Positions 27,104-35,737 of a DNA stretch of 64,000 nucleotides are shown piece after piece. How positions within the stretch are numbered: the first letter of the stretch is position 1; each line of letters begins with the position of its first letter. Made by a program: the position numbers and the translations under genes. Source of the stretch: Bdellovibrionia bacterium (GTDB lineage Bacteria; Bdellovibrionota; Bdellovibrionia; Bdellovibrionales; JAGQZY01); the NCBI GenBank assembly GCA_030427805.1, contig JAUICP010000001.1, positions 1,146,555 through 1,210,554 on the forward strand. Direction: 5' to 3'. Under the pieces are notes generated by a model. That model was not told the origin of the DNA, did no database searches, and saw only the letters and a program-made list of their open reading frames with translations.

Positions 27104-27754
27104 TTAGCCTTCTTTAGGGGCCTCGCCAGCAGGGGCTGCTTCGCCTTCTGGAGTAGCTGCAACGGGCTCTTCTACTTTTTCTTCTTTAGGAGCATTAACC
27201 GTTACGATGGTTCGCTCTGGAGCGGTCATCGCTTTAACGCCTGAAGGAAGTTTAAGATCAGAAACGTGCAAGGAATCATTAAGATTCAACTCTGATACAT
27301 CAACCTCAATATGATCGGGAATGGAATTGGCAGCACACTCAATTTCAAGTTCGCGAAGAGTTTGGTTGATGAGACCACCTTGTTCTTTAACACCGATCGA
27401 AGTACCCATAAGCTTGATTTCAACAGGAACACGAATGCTTCCAGTCATATCGAGTGCATAAAGGTCAACGTGCATAGGCTTGTTTGTAGATGGTTCGTAA
27501 GCAACATTTTTAAAAAGAACACGAAGTGATTGCGCTTCTTTAACTTCAGAATCACCGATTACGAAAACAGTCGATTCGTGCTTGGCAGTTCCGAATCGCT
27601 CTACAGTCAACTGGTCAATTTTGCAGTTGATGTTTGCTTTTAATTTTGGACCGTAGATAACCGCAGGAATCATCTTTTCTTTGCGATTAGCTTTAGAAAT
27701 TCCTTTTCCGGTCATGCGAGATTTAACTGAGATTGAAATTTGATCGTTTGTCAT
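27104..27754 (-). CDS. rplY: 50S ribosomal protein L25 (Ctc/TL5 form)
   Basis: 5S-rRNA-binding ribosomal protein, 216 aa, the long two-domain Ctc form. The N-terminal domain binds 5S rRNA (RKEKMIPAVIYGPK). The C-terminal beta domain has HVDLYALDMTGSIRVPVEIKLMG and GGLINQTLRELEIECAANSIPDHIEVDVSEL. The tail is an acidic Ala/Pro/Glu-rich extension (EEPVAATPEGEAAPAGEAPKEG), common in this form. AGAGGT-type site precedes the ATG. It sits between prs and pth. Confidence 0.97.
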   Translation of the reverse strand: MTNDQISISVKSRMTGKGISKANRKEKMIPAVIYGPKLKANINCKIDQLTVERFGTAKHESTVFVIGDSEVKEAQSLRVLFKNVAYEPSTNKPMHVDLYALDMTGSIRVPVEIKLMGTSIGVKEQGGLINQTLRELEIECAANSIPDHIEVDVSELNLNDSLHVSDLKLPSGVKAMTAPERTIVTVNAPKEEKVEEPVAATPEGEAAPAGEAPKEG

Positions 27755-27785
27755 TTTTTACCTCTAAAAAACATTAAATATATTC

Positions 27786-28748
27786 TTAATCAAAAAGGCT
27801 ACTTACTGAGGCATTTCCGTAAATTCTGCGCATCGCCTCGGCTACTACAGGAGCCATAGTTGTTACTTCTATTTTATTACAAGCCATTGCCGCTTCATTG
27901 AGTGGAATCGTATCTGAGACAATAACTTTTTCGAGACTGGATTCTGTGATTCGGCTAATTGCCGGGCCAGAAAATAGGGCATGGGTTGCCATGGCGTATA
28001 CTTTCTTAGCGCCGTTGTTCATCAAGCTTTCAGCCGCTTGAGTTAAAGTGCCAGCTGTATCAATCATATCGTCGACGATGATGGCGACTTTATCTTGAAC
28101 ATCACCAATGAGGTGGAGGGCCTTTGCTTCGTTGGGTCCCGATCGTCTTTTATCAATAATCGCAATAGGGGCTTCAATTCGTTTGGCAAAAGCACGAGTT
28201 CTTTCGACCCCGCCGGAATCTGGAGAGACAACGACATATTCACTCCCTTTACCGAAATGTTCGCGCCAATAGCGAGCCATAGTAGGGATAGCAAATAAGT
28301 GATCAACTGGAACATTGAAAAAACCTTGGATCTGAGCCGCGTGAAGATCGACGCAAACAACGCGGTCGGCTCCGGCCGACGTGATGAGGTCAGCAACACA
28401 TTTGGCTGAAATGGGAGCCCTTGGAGCGACCTTTCGATCCTGGCGGGCATAACCATAATAGGGGATAACAGCAGTGATCGATTTGGCAGATGCTCTTTTC
28501 AGGGCATCTAAAATGATGAATAACTCCATGTAGTTTTCGTTCACAGGAGGACACGTGCTTTGAATGACAAAGCAGCTGTCACCGCGCACGCTCTCATGGA
28601 TCTCAACTTGGACTTCTCCATCAGCAAATCGCTTAAGGATACAATCACCCAGTTGAACTCCTGCTGCTTCGGCTACTTTCTGAGCAAAAGCAGAATTCGA
28701 ATTCCCAGTAAATATCTTCAGTCCAGACATAGTGGGTTTATGTCGCAC
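27786..28748 (-). CDS. prs: Ribose-phosphate pyrophosphokinase
   Basis: Makes PRPP from ribose 5-phosphate and ATP (EC 2.7.6.1), cytoplasmic. 320 aa. The N-terminal KIFTGNSNSAFAQKVA, the ATP loop YYGYARQDRKVAPRAPISAK, VDLHAAQIQGFF, and the PRPP-binding loop VAIIVDDMIDTAGTLTQAA are intact. A GTG at 28748 with GGAGA very close upstream, or an ATG at 28730, could be the start; both give a normal N-terminus. First gene of the prs-rplY-pth-transporter operon. Confidence 0.97.
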   Translation of the reverse strand: MRHKPTMSGLKIFTGNSNSAFAQKVAEAAGVQLGDCILKRFADGEVQVEIHESVRGDSCFVIQSTCPPVNENYMELFIILDALKRASAKSITAVIPYYGYARQDRKVAPRAPISAKCVADLITSAGADRVVCVDLHAAQIQGFFNVPVDHLFAIPTMARYWREHFGKGSEYVVVSPDSGGVERTRAFAKRIEAPIAIIDKRRSGPNEAKALHLIGDVQDKVAIIVDDMIDTAGTLTQAAESLMNNGAKKVYAMATHALFSGPAISRITESSLEKVIVSDTIPLNEAAMACNKIEVTTMAPVVAEAMRRIYGNASVSSLFD

Positions 28749-28834
28749 ATCTCCATTGAAATGTCTAGAATTGTTTAGGATTTACCTGCTCGGAGCTACA
28801 AAAACTGTGGGGTGCGGTGAGTAATTCTTTCAAA

Positions 28835-30343
28835 TTACTGAGTTTTTAAATTTTCTTTCCGTAGGAGCGAGGGAGAAGGGAGTTGGGCGACCCATTCCAT
28901 TAATGACCGATTGTCCCAGTCGCCATGCCAGGTAACGAGGGGCTCCAAAGGTTCATTATAGCCTCTGGAGCGGTAGCGATCGACGAGAACGGCAAAATAG
29001 AGTCGGGTGAAATTAGAGTAGAGGGTCTTATACCTTCCTTCCAGGTAGGTAGAGTCCGCCGAGGTGGGAAAACCAATATGGGCGACCCTTGGGAATTGCA
29101 AGAGCTTGTCAGCAAAAATCAAGCAGGCACTGGCGCAGTGACCATCGGTTAAAAAGTAGATTTCGGCGCGAACCGGAGACGGATAGGACTCATTTCTCGA
29201 AGGAGCAGGGGTTAGAGCCATCCCTTTTTTGAGGCCAAATTGAATCGAAGCAATTGAAGTCTCAATAGCTCGATAGCTGGGTGATTTCTTGAGGCCTTGT
29301 TTTTTGAGTTGATTTAAAATTCCCTGGTAATGTTTAAGGTTTTCGGGGCTTACACGGATTTGACCATAGCGCCGCGAAGGTTTGGCAAAGAGTCGATAAC
29401 TCGTATATTCGGGAGTAAATAGGGCATTTAAAACTTCATCGCCCCAGCGTGGTGCTCCCCCTCGGTTATGGCGTAGGTCGATCACTATTTTTTGTGCAGA
29501 CCTAATTTTCTTTAGTGTCGAAATTAGCCGAAAAAAGCGTTTTCTATCTTTTGCCTGGTCAATTTGAAAGCTCGGAATATTGACCCAATAAAAGTTCTTT
29601 TTAATCTTCTTAACACTCATTTCTGGGCTGGTACCAAAAGAAGCTTTAGTAAGCGGGTCTTTAAGGTGGGTGAGTGCTGGGTGATAATTAAAATTATAGG
29701 CCCTTCGAGTCTTTCCCTCTTGAAAGATACAATTTCTCGGTCTTTGCACAAAAGGATTCTTGTGGTCGAAAAGAATATAAGGTGAATACATCACCCAGTG
29801 GGCTTGAAGGTTGGGATTACCCATATAAGGAAGAACGTCGGTTTGTAATATATCGAGAACTTTTCTGCCATCACATGAAAGCAGGATTGAATTTATTGGC
29901 GGAAGTTCGCCAAAAAGCTTTGTATCTTTAGACCGGTAATGAACAACAAATTGATTTTGCCGATAGGCAATAATGAGGCCCGGCCATTCGAGGTTCGGCG
30001 CTTCGAGCTTATCTGAGAAATCAAAGTTGAGGTGACTGTCTTGGAATCCTTTAATGTAGTACAGGAGGGCGTATCGGTACCCGAATTCGTTTTCGACACG
30101 TTCAATGAGTTTCATACTTTCTTGGGTGCCTCTGAGCATCCAGTCGCGAAAAAATGGATTTTCTTTGTCCACCGGGCCTGGATGTTCTTGGCTAAGAATT
30201 CTATTGGCATCTTTAAGGTCGCGAATGGCGAGAGTTCGCCAGTCGGTTTCTTCATCCCTTGGTGCTCCGATGGACAGATGGCTGGTAGTCAGAAGCAAGA
30301 AGATGAGTAATAAGGAAACACTGACTGAATTGCCTGAGCTCAT
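28835..30343 (-). CDS. S41-family peptidase-like secreted protein
   Basis: 502 aa, exported (signal VSVSLLLIFLLLTTSHLSIGA). C-terminal-processing-protease-like core: KIVIDLRHNRGGAPRWGDEVL, then the nucleophile region YFLTDGHCASACLIFADKL, where Ser in CASAC matches the S41 catalytic Ser, and HIGFPTSADSTYLEG. No PDZ domain is visible; the N-terminal 200 residues are a divergent helical/beta region. The ATG overlaps the rdgB stop (ATGA), so it is the last gene of the amidase-rph-rdgB operon. Substrate unknown; a role in envelope protein turnover is an inference. Confidence 0.8.
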   Translation of the reverse strand: MSSGNSVSVSLLLIFLLLTTSHLSIGAPRDEETDWRTLAIRDLKDANRILSQEHPGPVDKENPFFRDWMLRGTQESMKLIERVENEFGYRYALLYYIKGFQDSHLNFDFSDKLEAPNLEWPGLIIAYRQNQFVVHYRSKDTKLFGELPPINSILLSCDGRKVLDILQTDVLPYMGNPNLQAHWVMYSPYILFDHKNPFVQRPRNCIFQEGKTRRAYNFNYHPALTHLKDPLTKASFGTSPEMSVKKIKKNFYWVNIPSFQIDQAKDRKRFFRLISTLKKIRSAQKIVIDLRHNRGGAPRWGDEVLNALFTPEYTSYRLFAKPSRRYGQIRVSPENLKHYQGILNQLKKQGLKKSPSYRAIETSIASIQFGLKKGMALTPAPSRNESYPSPVRAEIYFLTDGHCASACLIFADKLLQFPRVAHIGFPTSADSTYLEGRYKTLYSNFTRLYFAVLVDRYRSRGYNEPLEPLVTWHGDWDNRSLMEWVAQLPSPSLLRKENLKTQ

Positions 30344-30936
30344 TGCTCTCCTTGCATGAGGCTGAGTAAGCTTTTGGCGGCCTGAGCTCTATGGGATATT
30401 TTGTTTTTTTCTGATCGTTCCATTTCTGCCAATGTTTTTTCAGAAGAATCGGGGATAAAAACGGGGTCGTAACCGAAGCCACCAGTTCCCATCTGCTTTG
30501 CCGCTATATTTCCTTTGAGTTCCCCGGTAATCACGTGTTCATTTCCGTCAGGGTCGTAGACAACCAGTGTGCAAACGAATTGGGCCTTCCTATTTGAGCC
30601 GCAGCGAATGGACATCATTTTTAAAAGCTTAGCCACATTTTCGGAGTCTTGAGCTTTTTCTCCAGCGTAACGAGCTGAGTGAATCCCGGGTAATCCATTG
30701 AGACCATCTACCTCGAGGCCAGAATCTTCGCCGATGACCCAGTAGCCCGGTTGAACAGCCTTCATTGCCTTTGCCTTGATTCGAGCATTGGCCTCGAAGC
30801 TGTCGCCATCCTCTGGCGGCATGGTAAAGACGTTGAGGTCAGCGGGTGAGAATATTTTATAGCCCTTTGGTTCTAAAATATTTCGGTACTCATTAAGCTT
30901 GCCACTATTTGAAGTCGATACCCAAATATCCATCAC
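30340..30936 (-). CDS. rdgB: dITP/XTP pyrophosphatase (RdgB/HAM1 family)
   Basis: House-cleaning NTPase removing dITP, ITP and XTP (EC 3.6.1.66). 198 aa. N-terminal STSNSGKLNEYRNIL, then FEANARIKAKA, the metal/substrate loop GEDSGLEVDGLNGLPGIHSARYAG, and GTGGFGYDPVFIPDSSEKTLAEM are all family signatures. Located directly after rph, an arrangement found in many bacteria. Confidence 0.97.
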   Translation of the reverse strand: MMDIWVSTSNSGKLNEYRNILEPKGYKIFSPADLNVFTMPPEDGDSFEANARIKAKAMKAVQPGYWVIGEDSGLEVDGLNGLPGIHSARYAGEKAQDSENVAKLLKMMSIRCGSNRKAQFVCTLVVYDPDGNEHVITGELKGNIAAKQMGTGGFGYDPVFIPDSSEKTLAEMERSEKNKISHRAQAAKSLLSLMQGEQ

Positions 30937-30946
30937 GAATCCTTTT

Positions 30947-31681
30947 CTATGAGTGAGCCGGGTTTAATCCCTGTTCGCTGAGGCACTGTTCTTGAACTTT
31001 GAAGAGTTCTTCACATCCACTTTGCGCAAGATCGATCATTGAGTTCATCTGATCGCGAGTAAAAGCAACTCCCTCCGCGGTCCCCTGGATTTCAACGAAC
31101 TTGCCATCTTGAGTCATTACAAAATTCATATCGGTTTCGGCATCACAGTCTTCGACGTAATTGAGGTCGAGAAGAGGGCCACTTTCGGTGAGTCCCACGC
31201 TAATCGCCGATACTAAAAAGTTCATAGGATTTTCTTTGATATCGCCTCCTTTAAGGAGTTTACCGAGTGCGAGAGAAAGGGCAACGGCACCACCGGTAAT
31301 CGAAGCAGTACGAGTTCCTCCATCTGCTTGGAGAACATCGCAATCGACGATGATTTGTCGTTCTCCCAGTTTATAGAGATCAACACACGAACGAAGAGAG
31401 CGACCAATGAGTCGCGAAATTTCTTGGGTTCGTCCACTATTAGCAGCCTTATCCCGTCTTATTCTTTCGTGGGTAGAGCGCGGGAGCATTCCGTATTCAG
31501 CAGTGACCCAACCTTTTTCGGTTCCTTGTAACCACTTTGGAATATTGTTTTCAACACTTGCTGTGCAGTGGACTTTTGTATCACCAAATTCAATGATGAC
31601 ACTTCCTTCGGCATAGCGATTAGCTTGAGGGCTAATACGGACAGGACGTAATTGATTTTCTTTTCTTTTATCGATTCTCAT
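30947..31681 (-). CDS. rph: Ribonuclease PH
   Basis: Phosphorolytic 3'-5' exoribonuclease that trims tRNA 3' ends (EC 2.7.7.56). 244 aa, standard length. Blocks: RPVRISPQANRYAEGSVIIEFG, GWVTAEYGMLPRSTHER, GRTQEISRLIGRSLRSCVDL, and VDCDVLQADGGTRTASITGG. It begins three bases after the amidase stop and is followed by rdgB ten bases on. Confidence 0.97.
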   Translation of the reverse strand: MRIDKRKENQLRPVRISPQANRYAEGSVIIEFGDTKVHCTASVENNIPKWLQGTEKGWVTAEYGMLPRSTHERIRRDKAANSGRTQEISRLIGRSLRSCVDLYKLGERQIIVDCDVLQADGGTRTASITGGAVALSLALGKLLKGGDIKENPMNFLVSAISVGLTESGPLLDLNYVEDCDAETDMNFVMTQDGKFVEIQGTAEGVAFTRDQMNSMIDLAQSGCEELFKVQEQCLSEQGLNPAHS

Positions 31682-31684
31682 GGC

Positions 31685-32473
31685 CTAATTTAGGCGCGTA
31701 TTCGCGGATTTGTCCACGATTTCTTTATATTTGACGATGCCCTCATAAATTTTTTCGACGATTTGATTTTGGTACCCGGAACGGTGCAGCCTTTTCGCTT
31801 CGTTGGGATTAGAAATGTAACCAATTTCAATGAGTACTGAGGGGATTTGAACGTTACTCACTAAATAAAATGGAGCCTGTCTGACAGCATTTTTTCGTTT
31901 CTTTGAGTAGGGGACATCCCAAGTTTTGTACAAGCTGCGGCTCAACTCTTGACTGAGCCAAATCCGATTTTGTCTCTTGAGATCATCGATTATGGATTGA
32001 ATATCTGACTTCGTAGGTTTCGCTTTTACTTTTCCTTCTTTGAGGATGTGATGGTTTTTCTGTTCGACACTGGCCAGATACAATGAGATTTCCTCTCCTT
32101 CGAGGGGGTTTTGAAAGTAAAACTCAACGCCCCTTGCTCTGGGATCGATTGATGCATTGGCGTGAATAGAAACGAAAAGATCTGAGCCTTTTCTTTGGGA
32201 GAGCTCTTCCCTCTGGTTGAGACTCAGATAACTATCATCATACCGAGTGAGCTTGGCCGCAAATACAGAATTCTGATTTAATTTTTTCAAAAGTTTTTTT
32301 GCGAAGACAAGTGTGAGTTCCGCTTCGACATAATTTTTACGAACAGCACCCTGATCGGTTCCGCCATGACCGGGATCAATGAGAACATTCATTTTTTCAT
32401 TGGACGCTTCACTGAGTGACGGAATAACAAGACTGACCGCTATAGAAACGAAAAAAATGAGAAGAAGCTTCAT
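31685..32473 (-). CDS. N-acetylmuramoyl-L-alanine amidase (Amidase_3)
   Basis: Zinc amidase that cuts the bond between MurNAc and the stem peptide (EC 3.5.1.28). 262 aa with signal peptide LLLIFFVSIAVSLVIPSLSEA. Zinc and catalytic positions: LIDPGHGGTDQGA (His), NYVEAELTL (Glu), SIHANAS (His), and VLIEIGYISNPNEAKRL (Glu). No AMIN or LysM/SPOR domain, so it is a minimal secreted amidase. First gene of the operon with rph, rdgB and the S41 peptidase. Confidence 0.93.
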   Translation of the reverse strand: MKLLLIFFVSIAVSLVIPSLSEASNEKMNVLIDPGHGGTDQGAVRKNYVEAELTLVFAKKLLKKLNQNSVFAAKLTRYDDSYLSLNQREELSQRKGSDLFVSIHANASIDPRARGVEFYFQNPLEGEEISLYLASVEQKNHHILKEGKVKAKPTKSDIQSIIDDLKRQNRIWLSQELSRSLYKTWDVPYSKKRKNAVRQAPFYLVSNVQIPSVLIEIGYISNPNEAKRLHRSGYQNQIVEKIYEGIVKYKEIVDKSANTRLN

Positions 32474-32540
32474 TACATAATTTTAGCTTCGATCGGTCTA
32501 AAGCTGTATCCAGGAGCCCAAAAAACGGACGATACTACAG

Positions 32541-32586
32541 AAAAAAAAAGACGACCTGGAAGGATCGAGGGGGGAGGACCAGGTCG
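32541..32586 (-). terminator. Intrinsic terminator-like hairpin (minus strand)
   Basis: On the minus strand CGACCTGG, a 19-base loop, CCAGGTCG (32586-32552) is followed by TC and a run of nine T (32549-32541). This is a typical Rho-independent layout. No minus-strand protein gene ends here; the amidase start is 68 bases further on. It would therefore end a small RNA or a leader. The loop is C-rich (CCTCCCCCC) on this strand, SD-like on the other. Confidence 0.6.
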
Positions 32587-32656
32587 CCAAGGGGGGATTG
32601 CTAATCCCTATTTGAGCAAGGGGAGTGCCACTGCCAGTGTAAAAAAGAATGGATTT

Positions 32657-32690
32657 GAGCCCCTAAAAGTGAAAAAAAGTGGCTCTTTTT
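32657..32690 (+). terminator. Possible intrinsic terminator (plus strand)
   Basis: GAGCC, a 19-base A-rich loop, GGCTC, then TTTTT. The stem is short (5 bp) but the T-run is clear. No plus-strand protein gene ends upstream, so if used it would close a plus-strand small RNA. Confidence 0.4.
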
Positions 32691-32741
32691 GCAGACAAAA
32701 TACGTCACAGGCCTCTTTCAAAACTTCTACTTTTGATACTC

Positions 32742-32881
32742 GATAGTGGAACTATCTATTGGTCATATATGAATTTTCCGAAGTGCTGAAAAACTTATGT
32801 ACAGGCTCGCAGAAAACGTCTCGCTATAAAACGCCTTGTCATAAGTTCGACAGTGCTTTATCCAACCAAAGTCTTAAGACT
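32742..32881 (+). promoter_or_regulatory. Palindromes upstream of the coiled-coil/SH3 gene
   Basis: GATAGT-GGA-ACTATC (32742-32756) and the perfect 12-bp palindrome AGTCTTAAGACT (32870-32881) lie before the gene at 32930. The second is about 49 bases from the start, a normal operator distance. Regulators unknown. Confidence 0.3.
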
Positions 32882-32929
32882 TTAGTCTCTTAGGTCGATA
32901 AGTTAAGTAATAATTAGGGTTTAAAAGGT

Positions 32930-33886
32930 TTGATTATGGAAAAGTACAGAAAATTACTGATCGTTTTTATCGCTGGAATAACTGTCACAACTTTAGTCTT
33001 GTCTGATGCAAACGCAGCTGATGAGCAGACAGCATTACTTGAAGCTGAGATGGCGTTTGCCGATTCAGAGGCCTCGATTGCTGAAGCAGAGGATGCTTTG
33101 AAGAGGGCTGAAGAAGAAGAAGCTAAGGCAAAGAAAGCTAAGTCTCAAGCCAAGAATGAAATTGTAGAGGCCCAAGCTCAAGAGCAAAGAGCAAAGGTTG
33201 AAATTGCTAAGGCTGAAAAGCGAGAGAACTCGGCTAGAGATGTTCGATTATCCGCTGAAAAACAAATTCAAGCGGCCCTTCAACGACAAGAAGTTGCTCG
33301 AAGAAGTCTCGAAGCTGCAGAGAAAAGACTCAGAGAAGCGATCGCAGCTCGCGATAAAGCCCTGGCTCTTAAAAAAGCAGAAGAGCAAAAAGCACTTGAT
33401 TTAGAAAAGCAAACTAAAGATCTAATTGCTGAAGGTGACCAGGTTAAGTCTGACGAAGCAAGACTTCTCAAGGAGCTCAACCAGGTTAAGAAAAACATCA
33501 TTCGTTTGACGAAGAACTTTCAGTCGGCTCAACGTAAAGCTTTTAAAGATGAAACTAAGATGCGTAAGAACATCAAACTCTACAGAGAAGATTTAAGGTC
33601 TTTAGCTGATAAACTCAACAAACTCGAAGAAAAGCTTGTCGTGCCAAGAAGAGTTGCTTCTCTAGCGGCTTTACAGCCTTCAAAAAAGACAAAAGGTTGG
33701 TCGCGAGTAAAGCGAACCTGTAATGTACGATCAGCTCCCAGTAAAGGGTCAAAAATTGTTGGCAAGAAATCAGCAGGAGAAAGACTCTATGTTGAAAAGC
33801 TCAACCGTCGTTGGGTTGCTATTTCTACTAAAGAAGGAACTGAGTATATGGGATCAGCCTGCTTTAGATCGGCTCGAAAAAAATAA
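32930..33886 (+). CDS. Secreted coiled-coil protein with C-terminal SH3 domain
   Basis: 318 aa. Signal peptide KLLIVFIAGITVTTLVLSDANA. Residues 35-230 form one long Ala/Glu/Lys-rich coiled coil built of heptads (AEMAFADSEASIAEAEDAL, AKVEIAKAEKREN and so on). The C-terminal 65 residues are a bacterial SH3b domain: WSRVKRTCNVRSAPSKGSKIVGKKSAGERLYVEK, with Cys at two places, ending in a basic tail. SH3b domains bind peptidoglycan or peptides, so this may be a periplasmic strut or an amidase activator of the EnvC kind, without the LytM domain. AAAAGG precedes the ATG; a strong terminator follows. Confidence 0.8.
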   Translation: MIMEKYRKLLIVFIAGITVTTLVLSDANAADEQTALLEAEMAFADSEASIAEAEDALKRAEEEEAKAKKAKSQAKNEIVEAQAQEQRAKVEIAKAEKRENSARDVRLSAEKQIQAALQRQEVARRSLEAAEKRLREAIAARDKALALKKAEEQKALDLEKQTKDLIAEGDQVKSDEARLLKELNQVKKNIIRLTKNFQSAQRKAFKDETKMRKNIKLYREDLRSLADKLNKLEEKLVVPRRVASLAALQPSKKTKGWSRVKRTCNVRSAPSKGSKIVGKKSAGERLYVEKLNRRWVAISTKEGTEYMGSACFRSARKK

Positions 33887-33912
33887 TAAGGTTTTTGAGT
33901 TCATTTGATAAG

Positions 33913-33945
33913 AAAAAAAGGAGCTTTGAGAAGCTCCTTTTTTTA
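33913..33945. terminator. Bidirectional intrinsic terminator
   Basis: AAAAGGAGCTT, loop TGAG, AAGCTCCTTTT with T-runs on both strands. Placed between the convergent SH3-protein gene (stop 33886) and the MscS gene (stop 33951), it serves both. Confidence 0.85.
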
Positions 33946-33950
33946 TGCTC

Positions 33951-35660
33951 TTAGCTTTGGATTTCTTTAAACTGTGGTTTGTAAAGTCCCAGTCCCTTTG
34001 GTTTAGACTTTGCTCCGTGGGGTCCAAACTCTTTTGCCTTCTGTGCTAATTCGTTAGGATCTTGGGAGTGATCCTTTTCGATCGCCTTATCGGGTAGTGT
34101 TTCCACATGGAGACTCTGAGTTGGGAAGGCGAATTCGACATTGAGTTCTTCGGCTAATCGCAATATTTCTAGATATATGTTTTGCCTCTCAACGAGTTCT
34201 TCTGACCAGTCACCAACGACTAAGAAGAAATAAACCATAATATTCAAAGAGAAATCTCCGTAGCCCGAAAAACAAACGTGGAAGTAGTCCTTTCTCACGA
34301 ATTCATTGGCGTTGAGAATATTTTTAATCCCCTCACAAAAAGCTTCGATTTTTTCAGGTGGTGTGTCGTAAGTCAGACCGAGAGTCGTATTCGTTCGACG
34401 AAACATCCTCTGTCCATAGTTGTCGACGCGGGTATTAGCGACCGTCGCATTAGGGACACTCACTACAGAGTTATAGAAGGTGCGGACTCGGGTCGATCTA
34501 AAGCCAATTTCTTCAACCGTTCCATCCATACCATCAACGTTAATCCAGTCGCCGATTTTAAAAGGGCGATCAATTAAAATCATGACTGAACCAAATAGAT
34601 TGGCCGCAGTGTCTTTGGCGGCAAGGGCAAAAGCAAGACCCCCCAGTCCTAAACCGGCAATGAGAGAGGCGACATTGACTCCCATGTTTTGCAGTACTAG
34701 GAGCGTTCCGAAGGCGACGGCCACAACTCGCAAAACTTTCACACCAAAGGGAACAAGCTGATCATCGAGTTCACTTTCAGTTTTATCTGCAATGGTCATA
34801 AAGTAGTCACCGAGAAAACTAATGAACTGTAGTGACATCCAGACGAGTGAAACTCCTAAGAATACTTGTACAAGGGCATTGATAATGGTTCTAAACGTCC
34901 CCTCAAGAGCGATAATTTCAAGACCGATAAACCAAACGATCACGGCTATAAAAAGGGCCGCCGGGCGTTCGATGGCAAGTAGAGCTTTGAACCGCCAAGC
35001 ATCTTCATCTTTAAAGAGCCCTTTTGCATGGCGAATGACGAATGCCGCTATTAACTTTAAGAGTAGACCGAGGATCGCGAAGAGAAAGAGACCGATGAAC
35101 TTCCAATTGGGAACATCAAGGGTTGTCCTCTGCGCCCACGGTGGAACATAAGCCTCAATAATACTTTTCTTGTAGAGTGCACCTTTACCACTTCCTTCAA
35201 CATAGGGGAGGTCGGAAACACGAGAATAAAAGATTCTTGCTCGAGTCCAGGTGTCTTCAGTGATGAGCCATTCCTCGGCACGATCCCCCGCATCCATTTT
35301 TTTAATGACGAGCTCAGTATCTTTAAGTCTCCATCGAGATTTATCGTAGCTTTCATCGGGAATGTATTCGTAGTTAACTAAAATGACCCGATCGATGACC
35401 TCTTTAAGTAAGATCGCCGCCTTTTCTTTGTCCTGGTCAGTGATTGTTATTGAATTAGAAGGGGCAAAGGTTCTTAGAGCATCTTCTATTCGTCGTTTTT
35501 TATCTTGATCTTGGGTTTTAACGCCTTCCCTATAGTCCTGCATGGCTTGCATGAACGTTTTTAGGGTGGCTCTTGGAGAGTCGGTTTTCACAGGAAACAG
35601 TGGTGAAGCCGAGGTGTCGATACAGAAAAGCAGAAGTAGAATTGCTAAAGCCTGTTTCAT
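33951..35660 (-). CDS. MscS-family mechanosensitive channel
   Basis: 569 aa. The ATG at 35660 is preferred: AAAGGAG lies upstream and it opens a signal peptide (MKQALAILLLLFCIDTSASP). A periplasmic domain of about 170 residues precedes four or five helices. The pore helix and beta domain are clear: VNVASLIAGLGLGGLAFALAAKDTAANLFGSVMILIDRPFKIGDWI, then DGTVEEIGFRSTRVRTF and SVPNATVAN. The C-terminal tail is charged. It vents solutes under hypo-osmotic stress. Divergent from folC with a gap of less than 80 bases. Confidence 0.93.
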   Translation of the reverse strand: MKQALAILLLLFCIDTSASPLFPVKTDSPRATLKTFMQAMQDYREGVKTQDQDKKRRIEDALRTFAPSNSITITDQDKEKAAILLKEVIDRVILVNYEYIPDESYDKSRWRLKDTELVIKKMDAGDRAEEWLITEDTWTRARIFYSRVSDLPYVEGSGKGALYKKSIIEAYVPPWAQRTTLDVPNWKFIGLFLFAILGLLLKLIAAFVIRHAKGLFKDEDAWRFKALLAIERPAALFIAVIVWFIGLEIIALEGTFRTIINALVQVFLGVSLVWMSLQFISFLGDYFMTIADKTESELDDQLVPFGVKVLRVVAVAFGTLLVLQNMGVNVASLIAGLGLGGLAFALAAKDTAANLFGSVMILIDRPFKIGDWINVDGMDGTVEEIGFRSTRVRTFYNSVVSVPNATVANTRVDNYGQRMFRRTNTTLGLTYDTPPEKIEAFCEGIKNILNANEFVRKDYFHVCFSGYGDFSLNIMVYFFLVVGDWSEELVERQNIYLEILRLAEELNVEFAFPTQSLHVETLPDKAIEKDHSQDPNELAQKAKEFGPHGAKSKPKGLGLYKPQFKEIQS

Positions 35661-35737
35661 TGAAAAAAGCTCCTTTACGATATTTGTTTTTGGGTTACTC
35701 TTAGCTGTAAGATTTTTAGAGCGTGGGGTCAATAAAG

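Larger units (their letters stand above)
32541..32690. ncRNA. Candidate small RNA between facing terminators
   Basis: The 456-base gap 32474-32929 has no credible protein gene. Its left part holds serial hairpins: 32552-32586 (8 bp), GGGATT-GCT-AATCCC (32594-32608), CACT-GCC-AGTG (32629-32639), and GAGCC/GGCTC (32657-32685) followed by TTTTT on the plus strand. The minus strand ends in the terminator at 32586-32541, the plus strand in the one at 32657-32690, so a transcript from either side would stop at the far edge. Plus RNA repeats AAGGGG/GGAGGA motifs; minus RNA carries C-rich, anti-Shine-Dalgarno-like segments. The strand cannot be decided by eye. Confidence 0.45.

Noticed and set aside
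32551..32590. Signal recognition particle RNA (GGAAGGA-like segment)
   Set aside because: The loop contains GGAAGGA but the conserved SRP domain IV context (CAGGTCCGGAAGGAAGCAGCC-type internal loops) is not there.
33198..33501. Open frames overlapping the coiled-coil gene on both strands
   Set aside because: Shadows of the Ala/Glu/Lys-rich repeat composition; no independent ribosome site or domain.
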